From TA-21 sp035620895 (GTDB lineage: Archaea > Thermoproteota > Nitrososphaeria > Nitrososphaerales > Nitrososphaeraceae): a stretch of DNA of 64,000 nucleotides. A model generated the notes under the pieces. The model saw only the letters and a program-made list of their open reading frames with translations, had not been told where the DNA came from and ran no database searches. Where the stretch lies: NCBI GenBank assembly GCA_035620895.1, contig DASPFY010000004.1:62001-126000 (forward strand), read 5' to 3'. A program made the position numbers and the translations under genes. Of the stretch, positions 27,302 to 35,924 are shown piece by piece (within the stretch, counting starts at the first letter, position 1; each line of letters begins with the position of its first letter).

Positions 27302-27561
27302 CGTTTAAGGAATACATGCTCAGATATGAATTTATTGGATGTAATGCACAGATAGAGTACGGACCGGTTAGCAGTCAAAGAAAGATCAATGGTAAAATCG
27401 TTTTTGAAACTAAAAATACAATTTCACTTGCCGATCTTTTGAAAACACATGTTATACCTAAAAAATCAATAAATAGATTAGAACTGATTTTTAAAGATGA
27501 GATTTGTCTAATGAACGGTTCTATGATAATAGGTAGGCCCGAAGATCGTTTACTGAAGTGA
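27298..27561 (+). CDS. rnp1: RNase P protein component 1 (Rpp29/Pop4)
   Basis: Protein subunit of archaeal RNase P, which trims the 5-prime ends of tRNA precursors. The start is the ATG at 27298 (MTFKEYMLRYEF), which overlaps the rpl29 stop by 4 bases and has a GGGAGG ribosome site just before; a longer upstream reading is unlikely. The 87-residue protein has the Sm-like beta-barrel with GPVSSQRKINGKIVFETKNT. Its position between uL29 and uS17 is the classical archaeal one. The RNase P RNA gene is also in this window, near 57.8 kb. Confidence 0.92.
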   Translation: MTFKEYMLRYEFIGCNAQIEYGPVSSQRKINGKIVFETKNTISLADLLKTHVIPKKSINRLELIFKDEICLMNGSMIIGRPEDRLLK

Positions 27562-27574
27562 TGGTTGATAGAGA

Positions 27575-27907
27575 ATGACTAGAAATATTGGGGTAACAGT
27601 TTCACAACCAAAAAGAACTTGCGATGATGAACTATGTCCATTTCATGGTAAACTTTCAATAAGAGGAAGAATATTGACAGGGATCATTGTAAGCTCAAAG
27701 GCACATAAAATGATAGTAGTATCACGTGAGTACCCTAGACTGGTGAGGAAATACAAAAGGTACGAGAGAAGTAGTTCAAAGGTCCACGCATTTCTTCCTT
27801 CATGTATGGATGTAAAAGAAGGTGACGAAGTAAAGATTGCAGAATGTAAACCGATATCAAAAACAGTATCATTTGTAACTGTGGAGGTAATAAACAGTGG
27901 CGTCTAA
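27575..27907 (+). CDS. rps17: Ribosomal protein uS17
   Basis: Small-subunit body protein with an OB fold. 110 residues: FHGKLSIRGRILTGIIVSSKAHKMIVVS and YKRYERSSSKVHAFLPSCMD match archaeal uS17. Its end overlaps the uL14 start by 11 bases. Confidence 0.97.
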   Translation: MTRNIGVTVSQPKRTCDDELCPFHGKLSIRGRILTGIIVSSKAHKMIVVSREYPRLVRKYKRYERSSSKVHAFLPSCMDVKEGDEVKIAECKPISKTVSFVTVEVINSGV

Positions 27908-28331
27908 AAGTAGAGCAGTCTCTGCAAAAGGAGTAGAGGAATTTAAGCCATACATCACAAGGGCATTACCTATAACTGCAAATCTGGTTTGTGCTGACAA
28001 CACGGGTGCGAAAATATTAAGAATTGCTCAGGTAACACGTATCAAAGGTAGACATTCAAGGATGCCAGCTGCCGCAGTAGGGGATTTTGTAAATGTAACC
28101 GTAAAGAAAGGAAATGCAGAGCTGCGAAAACAAATGTTTGGAGCTGTAATTATCAGACAAAAATATCCTATCAGGAGATTAAATGGTGTTCGATTATCAT
28201 TTGAAGATAACGCAGCGGTTTTGGTTACACCTGAAGGGGAAATAAAAGGAACTGATATAAAAGGACCCGTAGCTGCCGAAGCTGCAGAAAAGTGGCCGAG
28301 GATTGCAAATTTGGCATCAGTGATAATATGA
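27897..28331 (+). CDS. rpl14: Ribosomal protein uL14
   Basis: Large-subunit interface protein, 144 residues. NLVCADNTGAKILRIAQV and PAAAVGDFVNVTVKKG are invariant uL14 elements. GTG start overlapping rps17 by 11 bases, so translation is coupled. Confidence 0.97.
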   Translation: MASKSRAVSAKGVEEFKPYITRALPITANLVCADNTGAKILRIAQVTRIKGRHSRMPAAAVGDFVNVTVKKGNAELRKQMFGAVIIRQKYPIRRLNGVRLSFEDNAAVLVTPEGEIKGTDIKGPVAAEAAEKWPRIANLASVII

Positions 28332-28334
28332 GGA

Positions 28335-28745
28335 ATGATAATGTTCTATAAACTGATTTCAAAACATAAAAGGGATAAATTTTTGGGGGCCAACCTGTCT
28401 GAAAACTTAAGGGAACAACACAATAAGCGAAGCATGAGAGTCATTAAGGGGGACACTGTTAGAATATTAAGAGGAGAATATGTTGGGATAGAAGGAAAGG
28501 TGGAAAAAGTCAATACTGAAAAATCGACACTCTCTATCGAAGGTGTTCAGAGAGAGAAAATACGTGGAGGCAATGTCAAAGTACAGGTTCATGCTTCAAA
28601 TGTTCAGATAATTTCTCTCAATACGGATGACGATTATCGAATAAAAGGTATCCCGAAATCAAAAGATGAAAACACAAACATAAAAAAAGGGAAGGATATG
28701 AAAAAATCAGCTGTTAAGAAGGAATTGGTTGGAGAAGAATCATAA
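28335..28745 (+). CDS. rpl24: Ribosomal protein uL24
   Basis: Large-subunit assembly-initiator protein with a KOW motif (VIKGDTVRILRGEYVGIEGKVEKV) at residues 35-60. 136 residues: a 40-residue Lys-rich C-terminal extension exceeds most homologues. The start may be the ATG at 28335 or the one at 28341. Confidence 0.95.
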   Translation: MIMFYKLISKHKRDKFLGANLSENLREQHNKRSMRVIKGDTVRILRGEYVGIEGKVEKVNTEKSTLSIEGVQREKIRGGNVKVQVHASNVQIISLNTDDDYRIKGIPKSKDENTNIKKGKDMKKSAVKKELVGEES

Positions 28746-28747
28746 TC

Positions 28748-29467
28748 ATGGCTAAAAAAGGAGGAGATAAGAGACTAAAAAGACAACTTGCGCCGCGTTT
28801 CTGGCAAGTCAATAGAAAAGCTGCAAGGTTTATTCTCAACACAATGCCTGGACCACATACTAGAAAATTTTCCTATCCTATAGGTGTGGTATTGCGTGAT
28901 CTTTTACATGTTTGCTCAGATATTCGAGAAGTAAAAAGGTCCTTAAATAAAGGATTAATTAGCGTCGATGGCAATATGATTCATCATCCAAACTTTCCGA
29001 TTGGTTTGATGGATACCGTTGAAATAAAACCTTCAAATGAATTTTACAGATTTGTACCTTCAAATGGACACCCACTACTACCTATAAAAATAAGTGCAAA
29101 TGAAAAACATCTAAAGTTGGAAAAAATCAAATCTAAAATTACTTCAAAGAAAAATGTATATCAATACTGTCTTCATGATGGCAGAACATTTCTAAGTGAA
29201 GAATCTTATAATGTAAATGACACATGTTTAATCGAATTACCCCAATTTGGTATCAAAAGTCACGTACAACTAAAGGAAGGATGCAGTGTTATTGTAACTA
29301 GAGGAGAGAACGCCGGTAATATCGGAAAAGTAGAAGAAATTAAATCTGGATCATTTTCTCTTCCTAAGCGCATTTTAGTCTCAATGGGTGAGAAAACTGT
29401 AGAATTACCGATAGACATTGTCATGGCAATTGGGACTGACACTTCATTAATTCAGGTAAGCAAGTAA
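28748..29467 (+). CDS. rps4e: Ribosomal protein eS4
   Basis: Archaeal/eukaryotic small-subunit protein, 239 residues. The N-terminus KRLKRQLAPRFWQVNRKAARF and an S4-like RNA-binding region around KRSLNKGLISVDGN are diagnostic. A KOW-like C-terminal domain begins near residue 180 (VIVTRGENAGNIGKVEEI). Sits 2 bases after uL24. Confidence 0.97.
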   Translation: MAKKGGDKRLKRQLAPRFWQVNRKAARFILNTMPGPHTRKFSYPIGVVLRDLLHVCSDIREVKRSLNKGLISVDGNMIHHPNFPIGLMDTVEIKPSNEFYRFVPSNGHPLLPIKISANEKHLKLEKIKSKITSKKNVYQYCLHDGRTFLSEESYNVNDTCLIELPQFGIKSHVQLKEGCSVIVTRGENAGNIGKVEEIKSGSFSLPKRILVSMGEKTVELPIDIVMAIGTDTSLIQVSK

Positions 29468-29468
29468 T

Positions 29469-29978
29469 ATGAGTACAATAAATAATATGAAACAAATCAG
29501 CTTGGAAAAAGTTGTAATTAATATAGGGGTAGGAAAATCTGGCGAGCCCTTAGAGAGGGCCAAGAATGCGCTAGAAGAATTAACTTCTAGAAAGCCTACT
29601 CAATGTGGCGCAAAAAATAATGTAAGGGATTTTGGTATCCACAAAGGGGAACCAATTGGTACTAAAGTTACACTTAGAAATACTGAGGCAATGGAATTTG
29701 CCAAGAGAATAATACAATCAAAGGAGAATCAATTGAAAAAATCATCATTTGATAACTATGGAAATATTTCTTTAGGAATACGAGAACATATTGATATTCC
29801 GGGAGCAAAATATAATCCAGATATTGGAATATTTGGAATGAATGTCTGCATATCGTTGTCAAGACCCGGCTACAGAATAATTAGCAAGAGTAATGCAAGA
29901 AAAATGGGAAAGAAACATAGAATTTCAAAAGATGAGGCCATTGAATTTTTCAAGAATCTAGGAGTTGAGATGATCTAG
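29469..29978 (+). CDS. rpl5: Ribosomal protein uL5
   Basis: Large-subunit 5S rRNA-binding protein, 169 residues. The central LTSRKPTQCGAKNNVRDFGIHKGEPIG and SLGIREHIDIPGAKYNPDIGI motifs match archaeal uL5. The last base of its stop is the first base of the rps14 GTG. Confidence 0.97.
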   Translation: MSTINNMKQISLEKVVINIGVGKSGEPLERAKNALEELTSRKPTQCGAKNNVRDFGIHKGEPIGTKVTLRNTEAMEFAKRIIQSKENQLKKSSFDNYGNISLGIREHIDIPGAKYNPDIGIFGMNVCISLSRPGYRIISKSNARKMGKKHRISKDEAIEFFKNLGVEMI

Positions 29979-30157
29979 TGCCAAAACCAAGAGAATATGA
30001 TGTCACAGGAAGAAGACAACGTGTCCATGGAAAGGGTACCAGATGGTGCAAGCGATGTGGTTGCTATTCTGGTTTAATTCAAGCTTACAATATTATGCTA
30101 TGTAGACAATGCTTCAGAGAAGTAGCGATAAAATTGGGCTTCAAGAAATATGAATAG
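29978..30157 (+). CDS. rps14: Ribosomal protein uS14
   Basis: A 59-residue small-subunit head protein, too short for an ORF screen with a 60-residue cut. GTG start overlapping the rpl5 stop by one base. The zinc site is made of two CxxC pairs: CKRC at residues 24-27 and CRQC at 42-45. The C-terminus EVAIKLGFKKYE is typical. Confidence 0.95.
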   Translation: MPKPREYDVTGRRQRVHGKGTRWCKRCGCYSGLIQAYNIMLCRQCFREVAIKLGFKKYE

Positions 30158-30165
30158 AAAAATGA

Positions 30166-30567
30166 GTGAGTGAGTTGCCTGCATTAAACATACTGTCAAA
30201 CCTTTTTACCACTTTGTACAATAACGAAGTTAGAAGAAAAAAAGAATGCATCGTAAGTCCATCTTCACGATTTTCTAGTGAAGTATTGCGAGTAATGCAA
30301 AAACATCGATATATTGGGGAATTTGAACAAATAGATGATTCCAGGGCTGGTAAATTTAAGATTCAACTTTTGGCAAAAATAAACAAATGCGGAATAGTAA
30401 CTCCAAAATTCAGCGTTAGAAAGAACCAATACCTGAATTGGGAGAGACAATTTTTACCTGCGTATAATATGGGCATTTTAATAGTTTCAACAAGCAAGGG
30501 TATCATGACACATCATGAGGCTCAAGAAATGGGAATCGGAGGAGTATTGGTCGGATATGTCTACTAA
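30166..30567 (+). CDS. rps8: Ribosomal protein uS8
   Basis: Small-subunit central-domain protein, 133 residues. VMQKHRYIGEFEQIDDSRAGKF and LIVSTSKGIMTHHEAQEMGIGGVLVGYVY match archaeal uS8. GTG start. The last 11 bases overlap the uL6 start. Confidence 0.96.
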   Translation: MSELPALNILSNLFTTLYNNEVRRKKECIVSPSSRFSSEVLRVMQKHRYIGEFEQIDDSRAGKFKIQLLAKINKCGIVTPKFSVRKNQYLNWERQFLPAYNMGILIVSTSKGIMTHHEAQEMGIGGVLVGYVY

Positions 30568-31093
30568 CGAGCATGATTCAACATTAGAAATACCAGAAGG
30601 CATTTCAGTAGCCTTGGAAGATAGGACTATTTCAGTTAAGGGTAAACTGGGTACAATTAAGAAGGATTTTACAAAACTTCCAGCTAACTTAACAATTGAA
30701 AACAATATTGTAAAGATTCAACCTTATGGTACCAGAAGGAAGGATTTTGCAATTTCAAAAACCGCACGAAGCGTAATTAACAACATGATAATAGGCGTTC
30801 AAAAAGGCTACAAATATAAAATGAAAGTAGTGTTCGCACATTTTCCAATAACCGTCAAGGTAAAAGACGGCAAAGTATATGTAGAGAACTTCTTCGGTGA
30901 GAGAAAAGCCAGAATATCAAAGATTGTAGGAGAATCTACAAAGGTAGCGATAGAAGGCGATGATGTGGTGATCTCAGGGCCCCACCTTGAGCATGTTTCT
31001 CAAACAGCTGCCAACATAGAGTTATCAACAAGAGTTAAGAACAAGGATCAGAGAGTTTTTCTTGATGGCGTATACATCTATTCTCGAGAATAG
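30557..31093 (+). CDS. rpl6: Ribosomal protein uL6
   Basis: Large-subunit protein near the factor-binding site. The proper start is the ATG at 30557 (MSTNEHDSTLEIPEGISV), overlapping rps8 by 11 bases; an upstream ATG at 30515 would add 14 non-conserved residues. The resulting 178-residue length fits the family. It is the last gene of the cluster; the usual next genes (eL32, eL19, uL18, uS5, uL30, uL15) are absent. Confidence 0.96.
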   Translation: MSTNEHDSTLEIPEGISVALEDRTISVKGKLGTIKKDFTKLPANLTIENNIVKIQPYGTRRKDFAISKTARSVINNMIIGVQKGYKYKMKVVFAHFPITVKVKDGKVYVENFFGERKARISKIVGESTKVAIEGDDVVISGPHLEHVSQTAANIELSTRVKNKDQRVFLDGVYIYSRE

Positions 31094-31123
31094 AGTGTAC
31101 ACAGCTATTAAATTTGGGATGAC

Positions 31124-31132
31124 TTTTATATA
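31124..31132 (+). promoter_or_regulatory. TATA box of the nucleotidyltransferase operon
   Basis: TTTTATATA lies about 30 bases before the GTG start. It marks a fresh promoter after the ribosomal cluster. Confidence 0.55.
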
Positions 31133-31157
31133 GAATATTTGTGCAAGTGAGGATTAA

Positions 31158-31850
31158 GTGATAACAGTTATACTTGCTGGCGGCTTGGGAAAAAGACTAA
31201 GGCCATTAACGTCTGACAGGCCAAAACCCATGATCCAAATTAATAGTATTCCAATTATAGAGTTGCAGGTAAACTGGCTAAAAAAATGCGGGATATCTGA
31301 TATTATCGTACTAGTAGGACATCTCAAAGAAAAAATAAAACATCATCTAGATGATGGCAAGAAATTTGGAGTTAATATCAGTTATATCGAAGAGAACGTA
31401 CCACTGGGAACAGGTGGTGCTCTAAAGAATGCGAAAAACCACATTATTCAGAATGGAAATACGGATTCTGGTTTTTTTGTAATCAATGGAGATATTTTGA
31501 CTAATTTGGACCTTTTCACGATATCTGAAAAAGGATCAATGACGCTTGCGTTAGTTCCTTTGAAAAGTACGTTTGGAATTGTAGAAACAAACGGGGATCT
31601 TGTATCAAAGTTTATAGAAAAACCATTTATTAAGGATACGTGGATAAACGCCGGTGTATATTATTTTTCTAACGAAATTTTTGATTACCTACCCGATAAC
31701 GGGAATCTTGAGACTGTTACTTTGCCTATGCTGGTAGAGAAACATAAATTAAAAGCAAAAAGGTTTTCAAATAATTATTGGCGATCTATAGATTCTCATA
31801 AGGATGTAGAGGAAGCGTCAAAAGAAATTCAAGAAGTATTCAAAAAATGA
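31158..31850 (+). CDS. Sugar-nucleotide-forming nucleotidyltransferase
   Basis: A 230-residue NTP-transferase of the mannose-1-phosphate guanylyltransferase/HddC-like group. The signature GGLGKRLRPLTSDRPKPM is at residues 9-26, with VPLGTGGALKNAK near residues 78-90 and a metal-binding NGD near residue 110. It makes an NDP-sugar for glycosylation or lipid synthesis; which sugar is unclear. GTG start with a GTGAGG ribosome site. Its last 4 bases overlap the next gene. Confidence 0.85.
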   Translation: MITVILAGGLGKRLRPLTSDRPKPMIQINSIPIIELQVNWLKKCGISDIIVLVGHLKEKIKHHLDDGKKFGVNISYIEENVPLGTGGALKNAKNHIIQNGNTDSGFFVINGDILTNLDLFTISEKGSMTLALVPLKSTFGIVETNGDLVSKFIEKPFIKDTWINAGVYYFSNEIFDYLPDNGNLETVTLPMLVEKHKLKAKRFSNNYWRSIDSHKDVEEASKEIQEVFKK

Positions 31851-32848
31851 CTGAAGAGATCGGTCAAATTGGCTACAATCCAAGCAGTCTGTTTAACACC
31901 CAAGATATTTTAGAATTTGCCAAACAACTAGATTACAAACCACAAGTAAATTCCTTATGGATACCGGAATCCTGGGGTCGTGAAGCCTTTGTCATGCTTG
32001 GTGCCATAGGAGCGATGACAAGAAGGATAAAACTAGGTACTTCTATTGTGAGTATGTTCTCAAGATCTCCTGCGACTCTAGCAATGGCGGCCTCCACTTT
32101 GGACAATATTTCATTAAATCGTACAATAATTGGAATTGGAGCCAGTACTCCTATTCTTGCCGAGGACTGGCACGGTATCAAATTTATACATCCATTAGAT
32201 CGAATGAGAGAATATGTAACCTGTTTTAAAGTCATCTCTAGTGGGGAAACAATCAACTTTGATGGAAATTTCTTCAAATTAAAAAATATAAAGATAATGC
32301 ACCCGTCACAAAGGAAGGAGATACCTGTTTTTCTAGGTGCGGTAAATTCAGGAATGATTAAGTTGGCGACAGAAATAGCTGATGGTATAATCTTGTATCT
32401 TAGTCCCCTTGATGAGCTCAAGAGAACAATAGAACGTATCAAATCATTAACATCAAGAAAACCCAAAAGTTTTGAAATTTGTTCTGTCTTTATCACAGCC
32501 ATATCTAATAAATACCCAGATCTGGCCCGTGAAAGGGCCGCAAAAACACTGGCTTTCTATGTTGCTGTAGGGAAATACTATAACGAATTCTTGTCGTCTC
32601 ATGGTTTCAAAAATCAAGTGGAGCAAATAACTACTGAATATCAAAACCATGGTATTGAAAATATCAGTAAATTTGTAACAGATCCTATGCTTGATTCATT
32701 AACTATCTATGGAACTACTGAGGACTGCATTAAGTCGCTAAAACGTTTTGTCTCATGTGGAGTATCACTTCCTATATTGCAGGTAAATCCAGTGAAGGAT
32801 AATATACAATCTATCAACGACTCTCTTCTTTTGGTAGAAAATGTCTAG
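31847..32848 (+). CDS. LLM-class F420-dependent oxidoreductase
   Basis: A 333-residue luciferase-like TIM-barrel oxidoreductase, related to methylene-tetrahydromethanopterin reductase. Family residues include WIPESWGREAFVMLGAIGAMTRRIKLGTSI and LDRMREYVTCFKVI. This family usually uses F420, and cofD and cofC are present elsewhere in this window, which fits. Overlaps the preceding gene by 4 bases and the following thiolase by 8. The substrate is unknown. Confidence 0.82.
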   Translation: MTEEIGQIGYNPSSLFNTQDILEFAKQLDYKPQVNSLWIPESWGREAFVMLGAIGAMTRRIKLGTSIVSMFSRSPATLAMAASTLDNISLNRTIIGIGASTPILAEDWHGIKFIHPLDRMREYVTCFKVISSGETINFDGNFFKLKNIKIMHPSQRKEIPVFLGAVNSGMIKLATEIADGIILYLSPLDELKRTIERIKSLTSRKPKSFEICSVFITAISNKYPDLARERAAKTLAFYVAVGKYYNEFLSSHGFKNQVEQITTEYQNHGIENISKFVTDPMLDSLTIYGTTEDCIKSLKRFVSCGVSLPILQVNPVKDNIQSINDSLLLVENV

Positions 32849-33944
32849 AGTAGCAATAGTCGATCAGTCAACCTCAAAATTTACCAAAGAAACTTCTCTC
32901 TCTGTACAAGAGCTGGCGTGCGATCCTTGCAAAGCCATCTTGGAAAAATACAAAGACATGGACTTACAAGTTGATTCGGTCATTTTATCCACGACAGCCG
33001 ATGTTCAATATGGATCAACTATTATCTCAGAATACTTGGGCATAAGGCCAGCAATTTCTCAAAGACTGGACAACCTGTGTAATTCTGGCACTAATGCCAT
33101 TGTCTCAGCATATTCATTGATAAAATCAGGGTTGTGTAAAAATGCGTTGGTTGTCGGGGCAGACATTAAACAAACAAAAGGAGCACAGTTAGTATGGGAT
33201 ATCTCAAGAGGATCTTTTACCCTGCCTGTTTACTGGGCTGCACTCTTTGCTAAGACTCACATGCGTAAATATGGAACGACTGAAGAACAGATGGCATCTG
33301 TAGCAGTAAAGAATAGAAAAAATGCTTACTTAAATCACAATGCACTGTTTAGAAAAAAGATATCTGTTAAGGAGGTCATGAATTCGAAAAAATTGGTTGA
33401 GCCATTAAAGTTAATGGACTGTTCATACGTATGTAATGGAGCCTCAGCGATATTGCTTTCAAACGAAGAAGTGTCGAAAAAGTATACAGACCTTCCGGTT
33501 TGGATCGAAGGAATAGGAAGCTCTGTTGAAGCTGCGAGTTTTAGTAACGTTAGCTCTGACCTCTCAAGCATACATTCAACTAGAATTGCATCCAATATGG
33601 CCTTTTCAATGACAAACATCAAACCAGAACAGATAGATGTTGTAGAGCTTCACGACGCATTCACAATAATGGAAATTATTGCCTATGAAGACTTGGGTTT
33701 TTGTAAAAAAGGGGAAGGTGGTAAGTTCGTATTCCAAAAAAACATATCAATCAATCCCCGTGGCGGACTATTAGGTACTGGTCATCCATTGGGAGCTACT
33801 GGTGTTGCTCAGACTGTCGAAATCTGCGAGCAGCTAAAGGGATTGGCTGGTAGTAGACAGATTGAAGGCTGTAGAAGGGGATTAGTGCATAATATGTCTG
33901 CAGCAGGTTCCTCTTCATTAGTTCTCATAATTTCTAAGACATAA
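32841..33944 (+). CDS. Thiolase-family protein, SCP-x-like
   Basis: A 367-residue thiolase-fold protein. The nucleophilic Cys is in LDNLCNSGTNAIVSAY near residue 82. The later HDAFTIMEI and GHPLGATGVAQTVEI motifs are present. The usual C-terminal CxG active-site cysteine is replaced (MSAAGSSS), as in the SCP-x/lipid-transfer subgroup. It could condense or cleave acyl-CoA, for example acetoacetyl-CoA. Overlaps the LLM gene by 8 bases; a DUF35 protein follows after 98 bases. Confidence 0.85.
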   Translation: MSRVAIVDQSTSKFTKETSLSVQELACDPCKAILEKYKDMDLQVDSVILSTTADVQYGSTIISEYLGIRPAISQRLDNLCNSGTNAIVSAYSLIKSGLCKNALVVGADIKQTKGAQLVWDISRGSFTLPVYWAALFAKTHMRKYGTTEEQMASVAVKNRKNAYLNHNALFRKKISVKEVMNSKKLVEPLKLMDCSYVCNGASAILLSNEEVSKKYTDLPVWIEGIGSSVEAASFSNVSSDLSSIHSTRIASNMAFSMTNIKPEQIDVVELHDAFTIMEIIAYEDLGFCKKGEGGKFVFQKNISINPRGGLLGTGHPLGATGVAQTVEICEQLKGLAGSRQIEGCRRGLVHNMSAAGSSSLVLIISKT

Positions 33945-34042
33945 ATAATTGTTGCAATTTGTCCATTGTCCATAGTATTTGAAATCTCATCGATGTAATC
34001 AATTATTGATCATTTTAATTATGTGAATGTTCTTAAACTGAC

Positions 34043-34375
34043 GTGAAAGAATTCATTGATTTCCTAAGTAGAGGAAAATTCAGAATTCCGATTTGTAATA
34101 GTTGTAATTTAAAAATCTGGCCGCCGTCAAATATTTGTAATAATTGCTATTCAAAAAAAATCAGGATGTCAAAATTGGAAATGAGAGGGAAATTAATTGA
34201 ACATTCATCATCATTTATTGGGAATTCAAAGAAATTAGGATTAGTCGAAATGTCAGGGATCAGGATTATCGGTATCCTGAGTGACGGAAATATCAACCTA
34301 GGCAGCGCGGTAAAATTGACCAAATGCGGACTTGATAAGGATAACTCGCCTTATTTTGAATTCTCATCTGCTTGA
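34043..34375 (+). CDS. Zn-ribbon OB-fold protein (DUF35)
   Basis: A 110-residue protein with an N-terminal rubredoxin-like zinc ribbon of two CxxC pairs (CNSC and CNNC, about residues 17-37) and a following OB-like domain. DUF35 proteins bridge thiolase and HMG-CoA synthase in archaea. Here it follows a thiolase, but no HMG-CoA synthase is adjacent. GTG start. Confidence 0.82.
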   Translation: MKEFIDFLSRGKFRIPICNSCNLKIWPPSNICNNCYSKKIRMSKLEMRGKLIEHSSSFIGNSKKLGLVEMSGIRIIGILSDGNINLGSAVKLTKCGLDKDNSPYFEFSSA

Positions 34376-34425
34376 TACGTACTGAAGGATTTAATTAATC
34401 AATAATTATAAGTAGACATATCGAG

Positions 34426-34785
34426 ATGTCATATGATAGATTTGTTGATGATAGACTTCTGACTAGTAGGGATGTACTAAATAGGAAACAGATCAAGATA
34501 AAACTCGTTGATTATGATGAATCTGCTAGGGATTTCTCCCAAAGATTTGGTAGTAGAATTCTGGTTACCAAGGTCTTGCTAACGATAAAAAAAACTGACA
34601 CAGAGGAAATCGAAGAAAAAGAACTAGATGTTGAAGAACTGGAGAAAAGAATTCGGAAAGAAAGACTTTGGTCTTCCTCAAATAGATGGATTTCAAAAAG
34701 CGAATTAAAAAATGGATACATTGTTGCTTCCAGGCATCTTGACCTTCTTGCAAATGCAATCGCGTTGGATATTATTCAATTCTAG
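34426..34785 (+). CDS. Conserved-looking hypothetical protein, 119 aa
   Basis: I do not recognise this family. It is a hydrophilic protein with charged, helical segments (EEIEEKELDVEELEKRIRKERLW) and no membrane segment or zinc site. The start ATG is preceded by AT-rich DNA. It follows the DUF35 gene by 50 bases on the same strand and may belong to that unit. Confidence 0.6.
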   Translation: MSYDRFVDDRLLTSRDVLNRKQIKIKLVDYDESARDFSQRFGSRILVTKVLLTIKKTDTEEIEEKELDVEELEKRIRKERLWSSSNRWISKSELKNGYIVASRHLDLLANAIALDIIQF

Positions 34786-34842
34786 AAATAATTTTGAATA
34801 CCAGGCTGTAACAAAGAATAATAGTACAAAACATGAATTCGT

Positions 34843-34872
34843 ATATTGCTAAATTCGAATTTTGAAATATTT
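34843..34872 (+). repeat. 30-base near-palindromic repeat, copy 1
   Basis: Centred on AAATTCGAATTT, flanked by imperfectly matching arms. The same 30 bases occur exactly, inverted, at 40656-40685. A related perfect palindrome lies at 35121-35150. Confidence 0.8.
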
Positions 34873-34958
34873 GGTTATTGTCATGTTTGGTATAAATATT
34901 AGTAACAACAATTATCGATCCTGTTAATTGTCCATGTCTATTTAGATATTAATTAAAG

Positions 34959-35060
34959 CGCCGCTGATCAGACTTGAACTGATGGCCCACTGGTTAACAG
35001 CCAGTTAAGCTCCAAAGTAACCATCTTTGAATTTGCTCTACCATGCTGAGCTACAGCGGC
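34959..35060 (-). tRNA. tRNA-Asn (GTT), intron-containing
   Basis: Cloverleaf on the minus strand. The acceptor GCCGCTG pairs with CAGCGGC, and the D arm is GCTC/GAGC. The anticodon stem ACTGG/CCAGT holds a CTGTTAA loop (anticodon GTT at 34996-34998), and the T arm is ATCAG/CTGAT. The mature tRNA is 74 nt. About 28 extra bases lie between the D arm and the anticodon stem, at or near position 26 (about 35006-35034). They contain an internal CAAAG/CTTTG helix, as an archaeal intron would. Confidence 0.9.
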
Positions 35061-35120
35061 GCATATTTTACAAAAATTATTACTTTAATTAAATGTTATG
35101 GCACTACTTGACCATTCAAA

Positions 35121-35150
35121 AATATTTCTAAATTCGAATTTAGAAATATT
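35121..35150. repeat. Perfect 30-base palindrome
   Basis: AATATTTCTAAATTC is followed directly by its exact reverse complement. The core is the same as the near-palindromes at 34843 and 40656. Possibly a protein-binding site or a mobile-element remnant. Confidence 0.8.
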
Positions 35151-35283
35151 GAACATAATTTCACGAAAAATTATTTTTCCTAGTAATGAATATTTAAATG
35201 GTCTAAATGATCACAAGTGAACATTGTATTAATCCGCCTGATCTGTGATTAAACTCCCACCATCTTTTCGCTCCTTTCGAGTC

Positions 35284-35730
35284 TTAGTCACTTTTGAATT
35301 TCCACCACGGTCTTTTACCGGACTTACTGTCTTGTTTGTTTTCCGTCTTACTTTTTGATATGTAACCTTTTACTATACCGAGTACAATTAGCAATATTCC
35401 TAGCCCAGTAGTTCCATATAGAGTTGATGTGTTGTCTCCTCCTCCTTGAGCAGCCAAGCCAATCATTCCGGCTATGATTAATCCACCATTAATAAGGAGA
35501 AGTACGACTATCAGCGTTGATCTTTTTCGTAGAGAAATTGCAAAAGCTATAATAGACAAAATTACGGGAACGGCACCAAAGACGATACCTCTTACGGCCG
35601 GATCTATTTGGAGAAAACTACTCTTTTCATCACCAGAAGTGGTTTGGGAATAAATTACGTCTGCTCCATATGTGATTAATAAAGCAAGAGAGATAAATAA
35701 CAAAATTATGGATATTTCTGTATTCATCAT
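35284..35730 (-). CDS. Small membrane protein with three to four spans
   Basis: A 148-residue protein. It has an N-terminal hydrophobic segment (about residues 7-25) that may be a signal or first span, then further hydrophobic stretches at about 46-65, 72-90 and 100-120, followed by a Lys/Arg-rich cytoplasmic tail. No homology recognised. ATG start; a second ATG follows directly. It faces bioA divergently with a 195-base gap. Confidence 0.65.
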   Translation of the reverse strand: MMNTEISIILLFISLALLITYGADVIYSQTTSGDEKSSFLQIDPAVRGIVFGAVPVILSIIAFAISLRKRSTLIVVLLLINGGLIIAGMIGLAAQGGGDNTSTLYGTTGLGILLIVLGIVKGYISKSKTENKQDSKSGKRPWWKFKSD

Positions 35731-35924
35731 CTAATGCTTATATTCAGATTATTAATAAACTTATTTTGGCACTACGTTCCCTGAATCAACGCAGTATGAA
35801 ATAGTATCATAATTCTTGAATTTTGAAGCTACTGTCAAATTAGCTTCTAATTAAATACTGCGATTTATAATACAACTTTCACTCAGCCTAATGTACAAAT
35901 AGTGCAATACTATAGCTATTTCTA

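Noticed and set aside
30515..30556. Upstream ATG for uL6
   Set aside because: Adds non-conserved residues inside rps8; the ATG at 30557 fits the family.
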